NCBI GenBank assembly: GCA_024695465.1
Contig: JAILID010000048.1
Span: 1 to 44,950, forward strand
Direction: 5' to 3'
DNA: 44,950 nt
DNA from: Lachnospiraceae bacterium
GTDB taxonomy: Bacteria > Bacillota > Clostridia > Lachnospirales > Lachnospiraceae
A model generated the notes under the pieces. It was not told the DNA's origin. It saw only the letters and a program-made list of their open reading frames with translations, and did no database searches. The position numbers were made by a program, and so were the translations under genes. Within the stretch, counting starts at the first letter, position 1. The number at the start of each line of letters is the position of its first letter. Shown here piece by piece: positions 1 to 8,900 of this stretch.

Positions 1-138
1 TAGTTCTCTGTCCCGTTTCCTTACTTACTTTGGTTTGTTCCGTTTAGACGAAACTGTAAAGAATTTTCGAGTCTTAATGTGTATCACTGTTCAGTTATCA
101 ATGTTCTTTGTCTTGGCTTTGTCCGCCGCAACTTCTTA

Positions 139-167
139 AGTTTATCATATCGTGTTTTCTTTGTCAA
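139..167 (-). promoter_or_regulatory. Promoter P2, leftward, rRNA-operon type
   Basis: On the minus strand there is TTGACA (162-167), a 17-bp spacer, and TAAACT (139-144) preceded by TGA, an extended -10. Downstream (85-105) the minus strand reads ACATTGATAACTGAACAGTG, which resembles leader or spacer sequence of clostridial rRNA operons. No structural RNA is inside the window, so the transcript must continue past base 1. Promoter confidence is high; the rRNA assignment is inference. Confidence 0.75.
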
Positions 168-240
168 GCACTTTTTTGATTTTCTTAAGATTTTTTCTTC
201 CCGCTTCCGATTTTCAACCGGTTTTTGCGGTGCGAATGAT

Positions 241-269
241 ATATTATCAGATGCCGAAGAAAAATGCAA
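241..269 (-). promoter_or_regulatory. Promoter P1, leftward, upstream of P2
   Basis: The minus strand has TTGCAT (264-269), a 17-bp spacer, and TAATAT (241-246) with an upstream TGA. It lies about 100 bp before the second promoter and in the same direction. Such stacked spacing is usual for rRNA operons. The stretch 1-376 otherwise holds no convincing gene; the short open frames in it overlap these promoters. Confidence 0.65.
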
Positions 270-376
270 GCCCCTTTTTTAGATTTTTTCAATATTTTTT
301 TTCGCTTCTACATTTTGCGCTTTTCATTTTCTCCGGCCCCAAAATCCTGATGGTCCTCCGTTATCCCTTATGCATA

Positions 377-1480
377 TTAACGAAGACTGAGCGCATCAAC
401 TCCGTATTCGCCGCCGATCCGGTAAGAGCCTCTCCCGACTTCAACGACCGAGCGGATTGTCTCACTCTCGTAGATTTTCCCTTCAAACTGCTTCTTTCCG
501 CCGGCCGTCGCGATAAACACGTTCGACAGGTCATACAGGAGCACACGGCTGCCCGTAAGAGCCATCTCCGTCACCGCGAAACCGGGTTCGAGTACAGACT
601 GCTTTCCGCCCCGGTCATAGACGTACACTTTGCATACGCGTTCTTCATTTTCTATAAGAAGCGCCGCGCGGCCTCCCCCGGATACAGCCTTTCGGATCTT
701 TCCTTCCGGTTTTTCCGCATAAATCTCTTTCGGCGCCGCATCCGCGCGGATTACAGAGAGACAGTCGTCGCCCAGCGCCAGTATTCTTCCGCCCGAAAGA
801 GGGAAAAGCGCCGGGATCAGGGAGCCCTTATAAGTCATCTCTCCGGTCTTTATGGGCTCGCCGTTTATATTATAGAAGGAAATTGCAGAAACCGGGTCTC
901 CGAGCTCCAGTCCAAGTTCCGAGACCGCCAGCGTTTTCCCCGTCCCGGCAAAGCAGAGTGCCAGAGCTGTTTTAGAAGAAGACAGCGGGGGACCCTCGGC
1001 CTCCTCACCCTCCATGTTCACAAGATAAACGCTCTGCCGGCCTTCCAGCAGAAAAGCCGCCTGCCCCTGCCCGGATATCGCGCCGCCTGTAATTACGCCG
1101 GGCGTTTTCAGCATGGCGTTTGTACCGTCGGCTTCTATAATAAGGGCTTCCCGTCCTCCCCGGTCCATGACAAGCGCAAAGGCGTCATTGACCAGCGTCT
1201 CCGGTCTCTTCATTTCAAAGGCAAGCTTGACGAGACTGTTCATGCGCGAATCGCACAGCTCCGCCCCGTCCGGCGAGGTTCTCAGGATCTTTCCATCGAG
1301 ATCGCAGCTCTCCACAGAGTTCTCCCTGATCTTCGATATCTCCGTCAAAGTGTACGCTGTGTAGGTTTTCTCATATAAAAAACTGTAATATATAAGAAAA
1401 AAAGCCATCACCAGTACGGTTACTCCCGCCATACCAAGATAAACCGCTTTCTTTCGATCCAGATCCAACCCGCTCAGCAA
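377..1480 (-). CDS. DUF5711 family membrane-anchored beta-propeller-like protein
   Basis: A 367-residue protein with one N-terminal membrane segment (about residues 12-31) and a long extracytoplasmic part made of short beta-strand repeats that look like a WD40/PQQ-type propeller. It fits the DUF5711 family, which has no known function and often sits next to recR in Lachnospiraceae. The start is TTG: a GGAGGG ribosome binding site lies 7 bases upstream, inside the end of recR, and the two genes overlap by 7 bases, so translation is probably coupled. It is the last gene of the pfkA-dnaX-ybaB-recR operon. No catalytic motif is visible. The membrane topology is predicted from hydrophobicity only. 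Confidence 0.75.
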   Translation of the reverse strand: MLSGLDLDRKKAVYLGMAGVTVLVMAFFLIYYSFLYEKTYTAYTLTEISKIRENSVESCDLDGKILRTSPDGAELCDSRMNSLVKLAFEMKRPETLVNDAFALVMDRGGREALIIEADGTNAMLKTPGVITGGAISGQGQAAFLLEGRQSVYLVNMEGEEAEGPPLSSSKTALALCFAGTGKTLAVSELGLELGDPVSAISFYNINGEPIKTGEMTYKGSLIPALFPLSGGRILALGDDCLSVIRADAAPKEIYAEKPEGKIRKAVSGGGRAALLIENEERVCKVYVYDRGGKQSVLEPGFAVTEMALTGSRVLLYDLSNVFIATAGGKKQFEGKIYESETIRSVVEVGRGSYRIGGEYGVDALSLR

Positions 1481-2076
1481 AGCGCAACCCTCCCGTCAAG
1501 AGCCCTTAAGAGCGTCACCTCATCGATATTTTCCAGATCTCCCCCCACCGGGACTCCGCTGGCGATCCGGGTCACCTTGATTCCGGCCGGCCGGATCAGC
1601 TTGCTGATGTACATTGCCGTCGTCTCCCCTTCCAGAGAGGAGTTCGTGGCGACGATCACCTCTTCCACCTCTCCCGAAGAAAGCCTGGCCATCAGTTCCT
1701 TGAGCCGGATATCATCCGGCCCAATCCCAAGCATAGGAGAGATAGCCCCGTGCAGCACATGATAAACCCCTTCGTACTTGCCGGTTTTCTCATATGCCGC
1801 CAGGTCTCTCGGCGTCTCCACGACCATGATCGTCTTCTTATCCCTTTTCGGATTCGCGCATATCGGGCAGATTTCCGAGTCAGTCAGCGTACAGCAGCAC
1901 TTGCAGTAGCGCACTTTGCTTCTGGCCGCCAGAATGCTCCCTGCCAGCTTTTTGGCCTTCTCCTCCGGCTGGCTGATTATGTAAAATGCAAGGCGCTGCG
2001 CCGACTTGGTCCCGATCCCCGGCAGGGATGCAAACTGCTCCACAAGGTCGGAGATATAGCCGCTAAAATAATCCAC
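1474..2076 (-). CDS. recR: Recombination mediator RecR
   Basis: RecR (200 residues, normal length) acts with RecO to load RecA at gaps in damaged DNA. It shows the N-terminal HhH region (SLPGIGTKSAQRLAFY), a four-cysteine zinc finger (YCKCC ... CPICANP, about residues 57-73) and a Toprim domain starting at IMVVETPRDLAAYEKTG, ending in the conserved GVPVGGDLENIDEVTL. The start is GTG with GGGAGG eight bases upstream, located within the end of ybaB; the genes overlap by 14 bases. The dnaX-ybaB-recR order is one of the most widely conserved bacterial gene strings, which supports the assignment. Confidence 0.97.
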   Translation of the reverse strand: MDYFSGYISDLVEQFASLPGIGTKSAQRLAFYIISQPEEKAKKLAGSILAARSKVRYCKCCCTLTDSEICPICANPKRDKKTIMVVETPRDLAAYEKTGKYEGVYHVLHGAISPMLGIGPDDIRLKELMARLSSGEVEEVIVATNSSLEGETTAMYISKLIRPAGIKVTRIASGVPVGGDLENIDEVTLLRALDGRVALC

Positions 2077-2410
2077 CGCCGAGGCCTCCCATGCCGCCTG
2101 TCATCTTCCCGACCATGCTCTGCTGTTCCTCATCCACCTTGCGGAAGACTTCGTTGATGGCCGCCACGATCATATCCTCCAGGGTCTCGACGTCTTCCGG
2201 ATCGACCGCTTCGGGATCGATCTTGAGCTTCAAAACTTCCCGCTTGCCGTTTACGCTTATTTCCACGGCTCCACCGCCGGCCGTCGCGGAGAATTCCTTC
2301 TCCTCGAGAGCCTTCTGGTTCTCCTCCATCTGGCGCTGCATCCGCTGCGCCTGTTTCATAAGATTGTTCATGTTTCCGGGCATTCCGGAAAATCCTCCGC
2401 GTTTAGCCAA
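2063..2410 (-). CDS. YbaB/EbfC nucleoid-associated protein
   Basis: A small protein of 115 residues in the YbaB/EbfC family, dimeric DNA-binding proteins that coat the nucleoid. It has the family pattern: a glycine/methionine-rich N terminus (GNMNNLMKQAQRMQRQMEE), a helix-beta core with VNGKREVLKLKIDPEAVDPEDVETLEDMIVAA split over the middle, and a glycine-rich tail (GGMGGLGGGLF). The start is TTG, with AAAGGAG six to seven bases upstream. It lies between dnaX and recR, 15 bases after dnaX and overlapping recR, so it is almost certainly co-transcribed and tied to replication and repair housekeeping. Confidence 0.95.
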   Translation of the reverse strand: MAKRGGFSGMPGNMNNLMKQAQRMQRQMEENQKALEEKEFSATAGGGAVEISVNGKREVLKLKIDPEAVDPEDVETLEDMIVAAINEVFRKVDEEQQSMVGKMTGGMGGLGGGLF

Positions 2411-2425
2411 TTTTTTCTCCTTTTC

Positions 2426-4063
2426 TTAAAAGATATCGTCTTCTGTTTCCACTTCCATGGCGATCTTTCTCTTCAGGATCTCTTCCACGCTGATCCCGCC
2501 TGGATGTCCGAAGGACTCATCGGACCGCATGATCCGGACCTCAACTTCAAATCCCAGCGTCTTACGTATGGCGGCCCTCAGCGCGCCTTCCAGCTTTTCC
2601 GCTCTGCCGGATTTGAAAAAGATGTCGTCCCAAAGTGCTGCATTCGGAGACGGGGCCTTTAGATACAGCACCGGCTCCTCCTTTTCCGTATTATAGGCAG
2701 GAACGCTGCTCCTCAGCTGGGCCTCCGCCAAAGGCTCGTCCGCATCAAGCGCCGCGAGGATCCGGTTCCACTGCTCCGCCGCCTTGACCAGCTCTCCGGG
2801 CGCCGGGGAGCGGGCCGGAAGGTCCGGCTGTGTTTTCATTTCCCTTTCCGGAGGCATTTCCGGCCCGGCAGGTTCGGCGGCCTTGATGCGGACGCCTTTC
2901 ATTTCCAATTCGGAAAGTTTGTTCTCAAGCTGCCGAAGGCGGTCCAGCAGTCCATCCTCCGTCTTCTCCATCTGGGGCCTGGCCAGCTTGACCAGAGCCA
3001 CTTCCGTAAGGACCCGCCGATTGGATGCCGCCCGCAGCGCATTTTGCAGCTCCGAGAGCACCCGGATGAAACGCATGATGAGGTCCGGGTTTACCTTCTC
3101 AGCCAGCTCCTCCATGGCTTTGCGCTGCTCCTTCGGCACATCGACGATCTCTTCCGCCTCCTCGGACGAGGCCGTGATCAGAAGAAGATTCCGCAGATAC
3201 CAGATAAAATCATTGACGAACTGACCGATTTCCCGGCCGCTTTCAACCATTTTCCCGAAAATGAAAACCGCGCGCCCTGCATTTCCCTCAAGCAGCTCCA
3301 AAAACAGCTCCGTATAGATATCGGTGTCAACCGCTCCCAGCGCCCTGAGCACCTTTTCGTAGGTGAGTTCCTCTCCCATATAGAAGGCTATGCAGCGATC
3401 GAGCAGGGAAAGAGCGTCCCGCATGGAGCCGTCGGCTGCCCGGGCGACGAATCGAAGGGCTTTCTCTTCCGCGCTCACCCCTTCCCGCGCGATCAGTTCC
3501 CGCATCCGATCCACAATGACGGCCGAATCGATGCGGCGGAAATCATATCGCTGACAGCGGGAGAGGATCGTTACCGGAATCCGGCCGGCCTCCGTGGTCG
3601 CCAGAATAAAGATCACGTAGGACGGGGGCTCTTCGAGCGTTTTCAAGAGCGCGTTGAAGGCCCCGGACGAGAGCATGTGGACCTCGTCGATAATATAGAC
3701 TTTGTAGCGGCCCTTTGCGGGACGGTAGCGCACCTCTTCTACAATCTCCCGGATGTTATCGACGCCGTTGTTGGAAGCGGCGTCGATCTCAATCACATTC
3801 ATGGAGCTTCCTGCCTGGATAGCCCGGCAGGAAGCGCATTCGTTGCAGGGACTGCCGTTTTGCGGATGTTCGCAGTTGACGGCTTTCGCCAGTATCTTGG
3901 CAACCGAGGTCTTGCCTGTTCCTCTGGTACCGCAGAACAGATAGGCGTGCTGCAGGCGTTCCGTTATGACCTGATTCCTCAGGGTTTTTACCACATGATC
4001 CTGGCCTTTTACCTCATCAAAGACCGGCGGACGCGCTTTTCGGTACAGAGCAACATAGGACAT
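2426..4063 (-). CDS. dnaX: DNA polymerase III subunit gamma/tau
   Basis: DnaX (545 residues) is the ATPase of the clamp loader that puts the sliding clamp on DNA. Visible motifs are Walker A (GTRGTGKTSVAK, about residue 45), the zinc module (CEHPQNGSPCNECASC, 64-79), Walker B (IIDEVHML), the sensor region ATTEAGRIPVTILSRCQRY and DGSMRDALSLLD. The C-terminal third is proline- and charge-rich, as in tau. The ATG lies three bases after the pfkA stop, and its GGAG ribosome binding site sits inside pfkA, so the two are coupled. No A-rich slippery site with a nearby hairpin was seen, so a separate gamma form by frameshifting is not suggested. Confidence 0.97.
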   Translation of the reverse strand: MSYVALYRKARPPVFDEVKGQDHVVKTLRNQVITERLQHAYLFCGTRGTGKTSVAKILAKAVNCEHPQNGSPCNECASCRAIQAGSSMNVIEIDAASNNGVDNIREIVEEVRYRPAKGRYKVYIIDEVHMLSSGAFNALLKTLEEPPSYVIFILATTEAGRIPVTILSRCQRYDFRRIDSAVIVDRMRELIAREGVSAEEKALRFVARAADGSMRDALSLLDRCIAFYMGEELTYEKVLRALGAVDTDIYTELFLELLEGNAGRAVFIFGKMVESGREIGQFVNDFIWYLRNLLLITASSEEAEEIVDVPKEQRKAMEELAEKVNPDLIMRFIRVLSELQNALRAASNRRVLTEVALVKLARPQMEKTEDGLLDRLRQLENKLSELEMKGVRIKAAEPAGPEMPPEREMKTQPDLPARSPAPGELVKAAEQWNRILAALDADEPLAEAQLRSSVPAYNTEKEEPVLYLKAPSPNAALWDDIFFKSGRAEKLEGALRAAIRKTLGFEVEVRIMRSDESFGHPGGISVEEILKRKIAMEVETEDDIF

Positions 4064-4066
4064 GGC

Positions 4067-5146
4067 TTAATCTCCGAAGCAGATGCCCATGTATTTTGCC
4101 AGCTTGACGGTCTGATCTTCCGGATCGACGGCCTTCAGCTTGCCGGCGCTCTCTTCGAGCGGCACCTTGACGATCTTATTGTTGACGCTGGCTACCATGC
4201 AGCCGAATTCGTTGTTGATGATGAGCTGGGCCGCGTAGACGCCGAGCTTCGTGGAAAGGATGCGGTCGAAGGGATCCGGGGATCCGCCGCGCTGTACGTG
4301 GCCCGGTACCGTGACGCGGACTTCGTAGCCGGTACGCTCGGTGATGTCGTGGGCCAGCTTATAGGAGACAGAGGGATACTTGGAGAGCATCTTCTCCATC
4401 GCCTTCTTCTGTTCCTTCTTATCCTTGGCCGCGATCTTCTTGGGAATCGCGCCTTCCGCTACCGCGAGGATCGTAAACTTCTTGCCGCCTTTATGGCGCT
4501 TTTCGATGGCCGCGCAGACGCTGTCTAAGTCGTAGGGAATCTCCGGGAGAAGAATGATGTCCGCTCCGGAGGCAATTCCGGCTGAAAGGGTAAGCCAGCC
4601 CACCTTGTGGCCCATGACCTCAACGATGAAGACCCGGCCGTGGGAGGAGGCGGTGGTGTGAATCTGGTCGATGGCTGTCGTCGCGATGTCGATGGCGCTC
4701 TGATAACCGAAGGTGAGATCGGTGCCCCAGATGTCATTGTCGATCGTCTTGGGCAGATGGATGACATTGAGGCCTTCTTCCCTCAGGAGATTGGCGGTCT
4801 TCTGCGTCCCGTTGCCGCCCAGGATGACCAGGCAGTCCAGGCGAAGCTTGTAATAATTCTGCTTCATGGCTTCTACCTTGTCAAGTCCGTTGGCGTCCGG
4901 TTCCCTCATGAGCTTGAAGGGCTGGCGGGAAGAGCCGATGATCGTGCCGCCCCTGGTAAGGATTCCGGAAAAGTCATCCGAGTTGAGCAGGCGGAAATGT
5001 CCGTAGATAAGGCCCTTGTAGCCTTCCTCGAAGCCGTAGACTTCGAGCTCGTCGAGGTTGTTGGAGAGTCCCTTGACAACGCCGCGCATGGTGGCGTTTA
5101 AAGCCTGGCAGTCGCCGCCGCTGGTTAACAGACCGATTCTCTTCAT
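4067..5146 (-). CDS. pfkA: 6-phosphofructokinase, mixed ATP/PPi-type signature
   Basis: Phosphofructokinase (359 residues) makes fructose 1,6-bisphosphate in glycolysis. The N terminus IGLLTSGGDCQALNA and the substrate motif PKTIDND are clear, as is the VPGHVQRGGSPDPFDR region. Donor-specificity positions are mixed: the motif GGNGTQKTA has the glycine typical of ATP enzymes (E. coli position 104), but PKTIDND carries lysine at position 124, which is typical of PPi enzymes. This pairing is known in group III PFKs that use ATP. The Mg-binding aspartate 103 is asparagine here. An AAGGTAG ribosome binding site precedes the ATG. It heads the pfkA-dnaX-ybaB-recR operon. Confidence 0.93.
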   Translation of the reverse strand: MKRIGLLTSGGDCQALNATMRGVVKGLSNNLDELEVYGFEEGYKGLIYGHFRLLNSDDFSGILTRGGTIIGSSRQPFKLMREPDANGLDKVEAMKQNYYKLRLDCLVILGGNGTQKTANLLREEGLNVIHLPKTIDNDIWGTDLTFGYQSAIDIATTAIDQIHTTASSHGRVFIVEVMGHKVGWLTLSAGIASGADIILLPEIPYDLDSVCAAIEKRHKGGKKFTILAVAEGAIPKKIAAKDKKEQKKAMEKMLSKYPSVSYKLAHDITERTGYEVRVTVPGHVQRGGSPDPFDRILSTKLGVYAAQLIINNEFGCMVASVNNKIVKVPLEESAGKLKAVDPEDQTVKLAKYMGICFGD

Positions 5147-5232
5147 TTTTCTACCTTCTTTCTTGTTTTATAGTATGCTTCCTGTTGCGTGGTGTATGCC
5201 GCTGCGTATGCCCCGGCAGAAATGCTGTTCTT

Positions 5233-5261
5233 ATTATAACCCAGGAAGGGGTTATTTACAA
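5233..5261 (-). promoter_or_regulatory. Promoter of the pfkA-dnaX-ybaB-recR operon
   Basis: Minus-strand TTGTAA (5256-5261), a 17-bp spacer and a perfect TATAAT (5233-5238). It gives an untranslated leader of about 80 bases before pfkA. It is back to back with the SRP RNA promoter, with about 17 bases between the two -35 boxes. Confidence 0.75.
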
Positions 5262-5278
5262 TTTTTTTCGACAGGGGT

Positions 5279-5307
5279 TTGACTTTTTTCCTTTTTTCAT
5301 ATATACT
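5279..5307 (+). promoter_or_regulatory. Promoter of the SRP RNA
   Basis: TTGACT (5279-5284), a 17-bp spacer and TATACT (5302-5307). Transcription would begin near 5314, right at the start of the structured RNA. Confidence 0.85.
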
Positions 5308-5315
5308 TTCGTTAT

Positions 5316-5582
5316 CCGTGCAGCCGGGGCATTAGCGGGGCCCTGTAACCTGAAATCCGCTACAGCAGGGGCCATGCCGATCCGAGGGCTTGTCTTTATG
5401 GAGCTGCCCTCCTTAAGTAGCGTTGACGTCTGGGTCTTATGCGGCGGAAACCTGCGAACCGTGTCAGGGTGGGAACACAGCAGCACTAAGCAGGAGCTTC
5501 CGGGTGACGTAAGGGAGCCTGGGCTGAGCAGGCTGGGGAGGTTACGTCTGTGGAGGCCGGTTCGGAGTGAGGCGCACGGGTT
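5316..5582 (+). ncRNA. ffs: Signal recognition particle RNA, long (Alu-containing) type
   Basis: A long SRP RNA of about 265 bases, the Bacillus-type form with both the Alu and S domains; it joins Ffh to target membrane proteins to the translocon. Recognisable parts are the 5' Alu segment (CCCTGTAACC ... AATCCGCT, near 5341-5361), the GTTGACGTCTGGGTC segment (5422-5436), the Ffh-binding hairpin (GTGTCAGG ... GGGAACACAGCAGCA, near 5461-5485) and the GAGCCTGGGCTGAGCAGG segment (5515-5532). The ends close on each other: CCGTGC (5316-5321) pairs with GCACGG (5574-5579). Nine T residues follow, so the closing helix doubles as part of the terminator. Confidence 0.95.
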
Positions 5583-5589
5583 TTTTTTT
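5581..5589 (+). terminator. T-tract ending the SRP RNA
   Basis: A run of nine T residues directly follows the 3' GC-rich end of the SRP RNA, whose closing helix supplies the stem. Confidence 0.7.
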
Positions 5590-5776
5590 ACTGTATTTGG
5601 GCGGGCGCGCCGCGGATACAGTTTTTTTATGCCTGCGGGAAGACTTGATCACTTGCTTTTAACTGTTTTCCTGTATTCCGGGCAAAATCGGCGGGAATAC
5701 AGTAGATTCCCGGCCGCGGATGGCTCTGAAGGCTCCTATTCCACTGTTTTTTGGGCAAGTTTGACGCTAATACAGT
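5590..5776. repeat. Three tandem palindromic repeats (ACTGTATT ... AATACAGT)
   Basis: Three related inverted repeats lie between the SRP RNA and the giant gene. Unit 1 (5590-5622) has arms ACTGTAT/ATACAGT. Unit 2 (5671-5702) has perfect 9-base arms CTGTATTCC/GGAATACAG. Unit 3 (5743-5776) has ACTGTTTT/AATACAGT with one mismatch. The loops share a GGGC motif, and units 2 and 3 are both followed by a TTCCCG-like stretch, so the units are related beyond their arms. Spacing is about 75-80 bases. No gene was found here. Function is unknown; a small dispersed repeat family or a set of binding sites are both possible. Confidence 0.6.
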
Positions 5777-5804
5777 AATTTCCCGCCTGATACCTCCGGA
5801 CAGC

Positions 5805-5837
5805 AAAAAAGCTGCCGCATGAAGGTCCGCGGCAGCT
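5805..5837 (-). terminator. Terminator of the giant surface-protein gene
   Basis: On the minus strand a perfect 9-bp stem (AGCTGCCGC/GCGGCAGCT, 5829-5837 with 5810-5818, loop of 10) is followed by six T residues. It lies about 130 bases after the stop codon of the giant gene. Confidence 0.88.
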
Positions 5838-5964
5838 AAATAGGGGTGATTCATCCTGATGACTTCACCGATATCCAGCTGCGGCTGTAGTTCATGCAGC
5901 AGCCCTTTTTCTTTTGAACTCTTATAACGCCGGATTTTCTAACTTCTTCCTGTGAGGTTTATGC

Positions 5965-8900
5965 TTATAAGCCGGCAGCTGCGGTGATTGAGTTCTTCAA
6001 GGCATTATCTATGTCCACATTCTGCGTCACCGTCCCGTTCGCCGCAACGGTAATCTCAAACACTTTTCCGCTATTGGCCTCATATCCTGCCGGCGCCGCC
6101 GTCTCCACCGCATAGTACCTGCCCTCAGGCAATTTGCCGACGAAATAAACGCCCGTCTCAGCAGATTCATAATAACCCTTTTGGTCTCCGACACTCTTTC
6201 CTTCCGGCAAGGTATCCCCTTCCTGATAAGTCGGCTGTCCCTCCGTGATTTCTTCCAAATCAGCTTTAAAGATCCTGAATCTGGCTCCTTTCAGTGAGGA
6301 ATGCTGCTCATTCACCTTCCGCAAGATTACCGCCTGATCCTTGCCGCTGGTCCAATAGAGATGGTTCTGATTCGTCCCTCCGCAGCCGGTAAGATAAGAA
6401 CTGCCGACCAGTCCCGTATCCGCATCAGTCCGGGCGTTGCGGAAGGCCGCAAAGGTCTTAGCCAGCTCCACCGCCCCCAGCGCATTCTTCACAGACTCGC
6501 TTTCGAAAACCGCAAACTGATTTCCGGGTTTATAATGTCTGTCCTTTTCCGCCCAGACCCAGATGCTGCCCGGCGAAGAACTAATCTTTCCGCTGACAAC
6601 GAGAGAAGCCGCATCGCTGCTCCCATATCCGGCCAGAAAGATGTCCTGCCGCGCATTCGTATAGGTTTCCTTGCCGTTCGTCTGATTGGAAAGAGAACTT
6701 GTAAGCACATTCCCGTCTTCTGCATTGATGCCCGCCCCGCCAAAATAGGGGGAATCCTGCAGCTTCAGCTTAGCACCCTCTTCCACATAGATGCCCGCGC
6801 CGTCAGCATTTGCCTTATTGCCCGAAATATTCGGGCTTTCGCTCAGTACCAATACCGCTCTGTCTTTTATATAGATGCCGCCGCCGTTTTTATTCGCCGT
6901 ATTATTCTGAATCTTCACCTGGTCATTCACACCAATCAGGGTAGTCGTACCGCTCTCCACGTAGATGCCGCCCCCGTTTTCCGCACTGTTGCGAATCAGG
7001 CTGCAGTCCGTAAGCGTCGTATTTCCGATTGCCTTGATCGCGCCTCCCGGGCCATTCTCCACCGTATTGTCCTTCATGGTACACCTTGTAAAGGTATAGG
7101 TCATGTTGGAACTGGTCATGGCAACGGCGCCCCCGCTGCCTGTCGCTTTGCAATTCATGAAGGTGCAGCCTGTCGCCGTGATGTTCGTCTTGGAATAGAC
7201 CCCTCCTCCAATATTATAATTGCTGTTCGACATACTCGAACAGGTATCGAACTCGACATCCGTAAGCTCCAAAATTCCGTCACCTTGATCCTGATCCTGA
7301 TAAAGGCCTCCCCCTTCGAACCAGCTGACATTGTTGGTAAATGAAGTCTGATCTACTTTCAAGGTTTTATTCCTGCAGTAGACCGCGCCGCCGGCTTGTT
7401 TCGGACTTTTGCATTGCTCAAAAGTACATCCGGAGATGTTGGTTGTACCGCCGGAATAGTAGATCAGATTCAGCGCGCCGCCTTTTTCTTTGGTTTGCAG
7501 GCACCTAAAATCGCAGTTCTCGATTTGAATTTTTTCTGACTGGGAGAATATAGCTCCCCCGTATTTAGCATTATCTTCGTCGGCATTCGTACCATAAAAG
7601 GTGCTGTTCTTTACCGTCAGGGCCTCTGCTTTCTTATTATTATCGGTGTATGAACCTTCCGTCCCCTGCACGACCGCTCCGCCCGATCCTCCGGCTTTCG
7701 ACTCCTCGAAGCGGCAGGCCTCAAGGGAGATGACCGCCCTGGAAACTGTCGTCGCGATTGCTCCGCCGTCCTTGCCGCTGGAGCATTTGCTGAACAGCGT
7801 GCCGTATTTCTTCTTACTCGTCTGTTCGTCCGTTTTTTGAATCGTAATATTCGCCTTTGAGCAGATCGCGCCTCCGCAGCTCGACGCCTGGCAGCTGACG
7901 AACTGCACCCCTGCGGCCTCAGTCGTCTGGTCATAAGCCCCATTGATCACCAGAGCCCCCTCAGTGTAGATCGCTCCGCCGGAGGATGCGCTGCGGCAGT
8001 TCAGGAAACGACTTCCCTCAACCGTCAGCATCCCGCTGTCGTTCTTAAAGTAAACCGCTCCGCCGGGCTTCCCTTCCACCGCAGCATTCTTCATCGTCGT
8101 TCCATCGCCGATCGTCACATTTCCGGCACTCGCGCTGATGATTCCGCCGCCATCCGCCGGCGTAACCGCGCCGGACTTATAGCTCCCGTTTTCAAAGACC
8201 GCTCCGCCGTCCAGCGTGATGTCCTTTGTGGAAAATGAAGTGCCGCTCGCCGCGTCCGATGCCACCGTGAACAGGGAGCCGGTGGAGCTTCCCCGCTTAA
8301 TGACTGCGGGCGAAGTCGTCCCGGTGTAGGGGAACTCGGCGTCCGAAGACCCGGCGGTCGTCAGGGTGAGCGGCTTTCCGCCTGGAACCTGGATCGTTCC
8401 CGCCCGCTTGATGCTGTATTCCGGCACCAGCATTTTGATGGCGGCCGGGGTGCCGCTGAAGGTCTTTGAGCCAAAGTCCTCAAACGCCTCCTCCAGGGTC
8501 TTGTAGAGGGCCGGTTTGCCGTCCACCCGGAGGGTGCTGCCGGCAAAATCCGTGATCTTGCAGACGGTCAGCTGGTTGGCAATCTGAAGAACCGGCTCGC
8601 CGGGAACTTCAATTGTCACATTTTGCTTATTGGTTTTTGTATAAGCTACATCATTATTTACCCTAAGAGCCCATCCGTTATCATCATCATATTGCCCGTT
8701 CCACCAGTCGTAAGATGTGACACCTACAGCCTGGTTGTTATAAATGTTGAAGATTGTCCTGCTGGCAGATCCCATATAAGCTACGACCGTGGTCACGGTC
8801 CAGTAATCATTCAGCCAATCGTTGGGAATCCGCAGATCCTGAAGCATAAATTCGCGATTGATATCGTGGGGCTGATTCAATGTTGTATCCAAATTCCAAT

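Noticed and set aside
2426-4063. Programmed frameshift in dnaX making a short gamma form
   Set aside because: No A AAA AAG-type slippery site with a nearby stem-loop was seen in the expected part of the gene.
3044-4528. A plus-strand open frame of about 494 codons opposite dnaX and pfkA
   Set aside because: It is antisense to two clear housekeeping genes, has no protein-family pattern and is the usual by-product of GC-rich codon use.
5627-5854. Possible hidden sorting signal or small gene after the giant protein's stop
   Set aside because: All three frames after the stop were read; none gives LPXTG, a hydrophobic helix or a basic tail, and the region contains the terminator and palindromic repeats.
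6640-8560. Repetitive DNA in the giant gene as a CRISPR array or VNTR
   Set aside because: The repetition is at protein level (GGAI motifs) with variable spacing and varied DNA, inside one long open frame.
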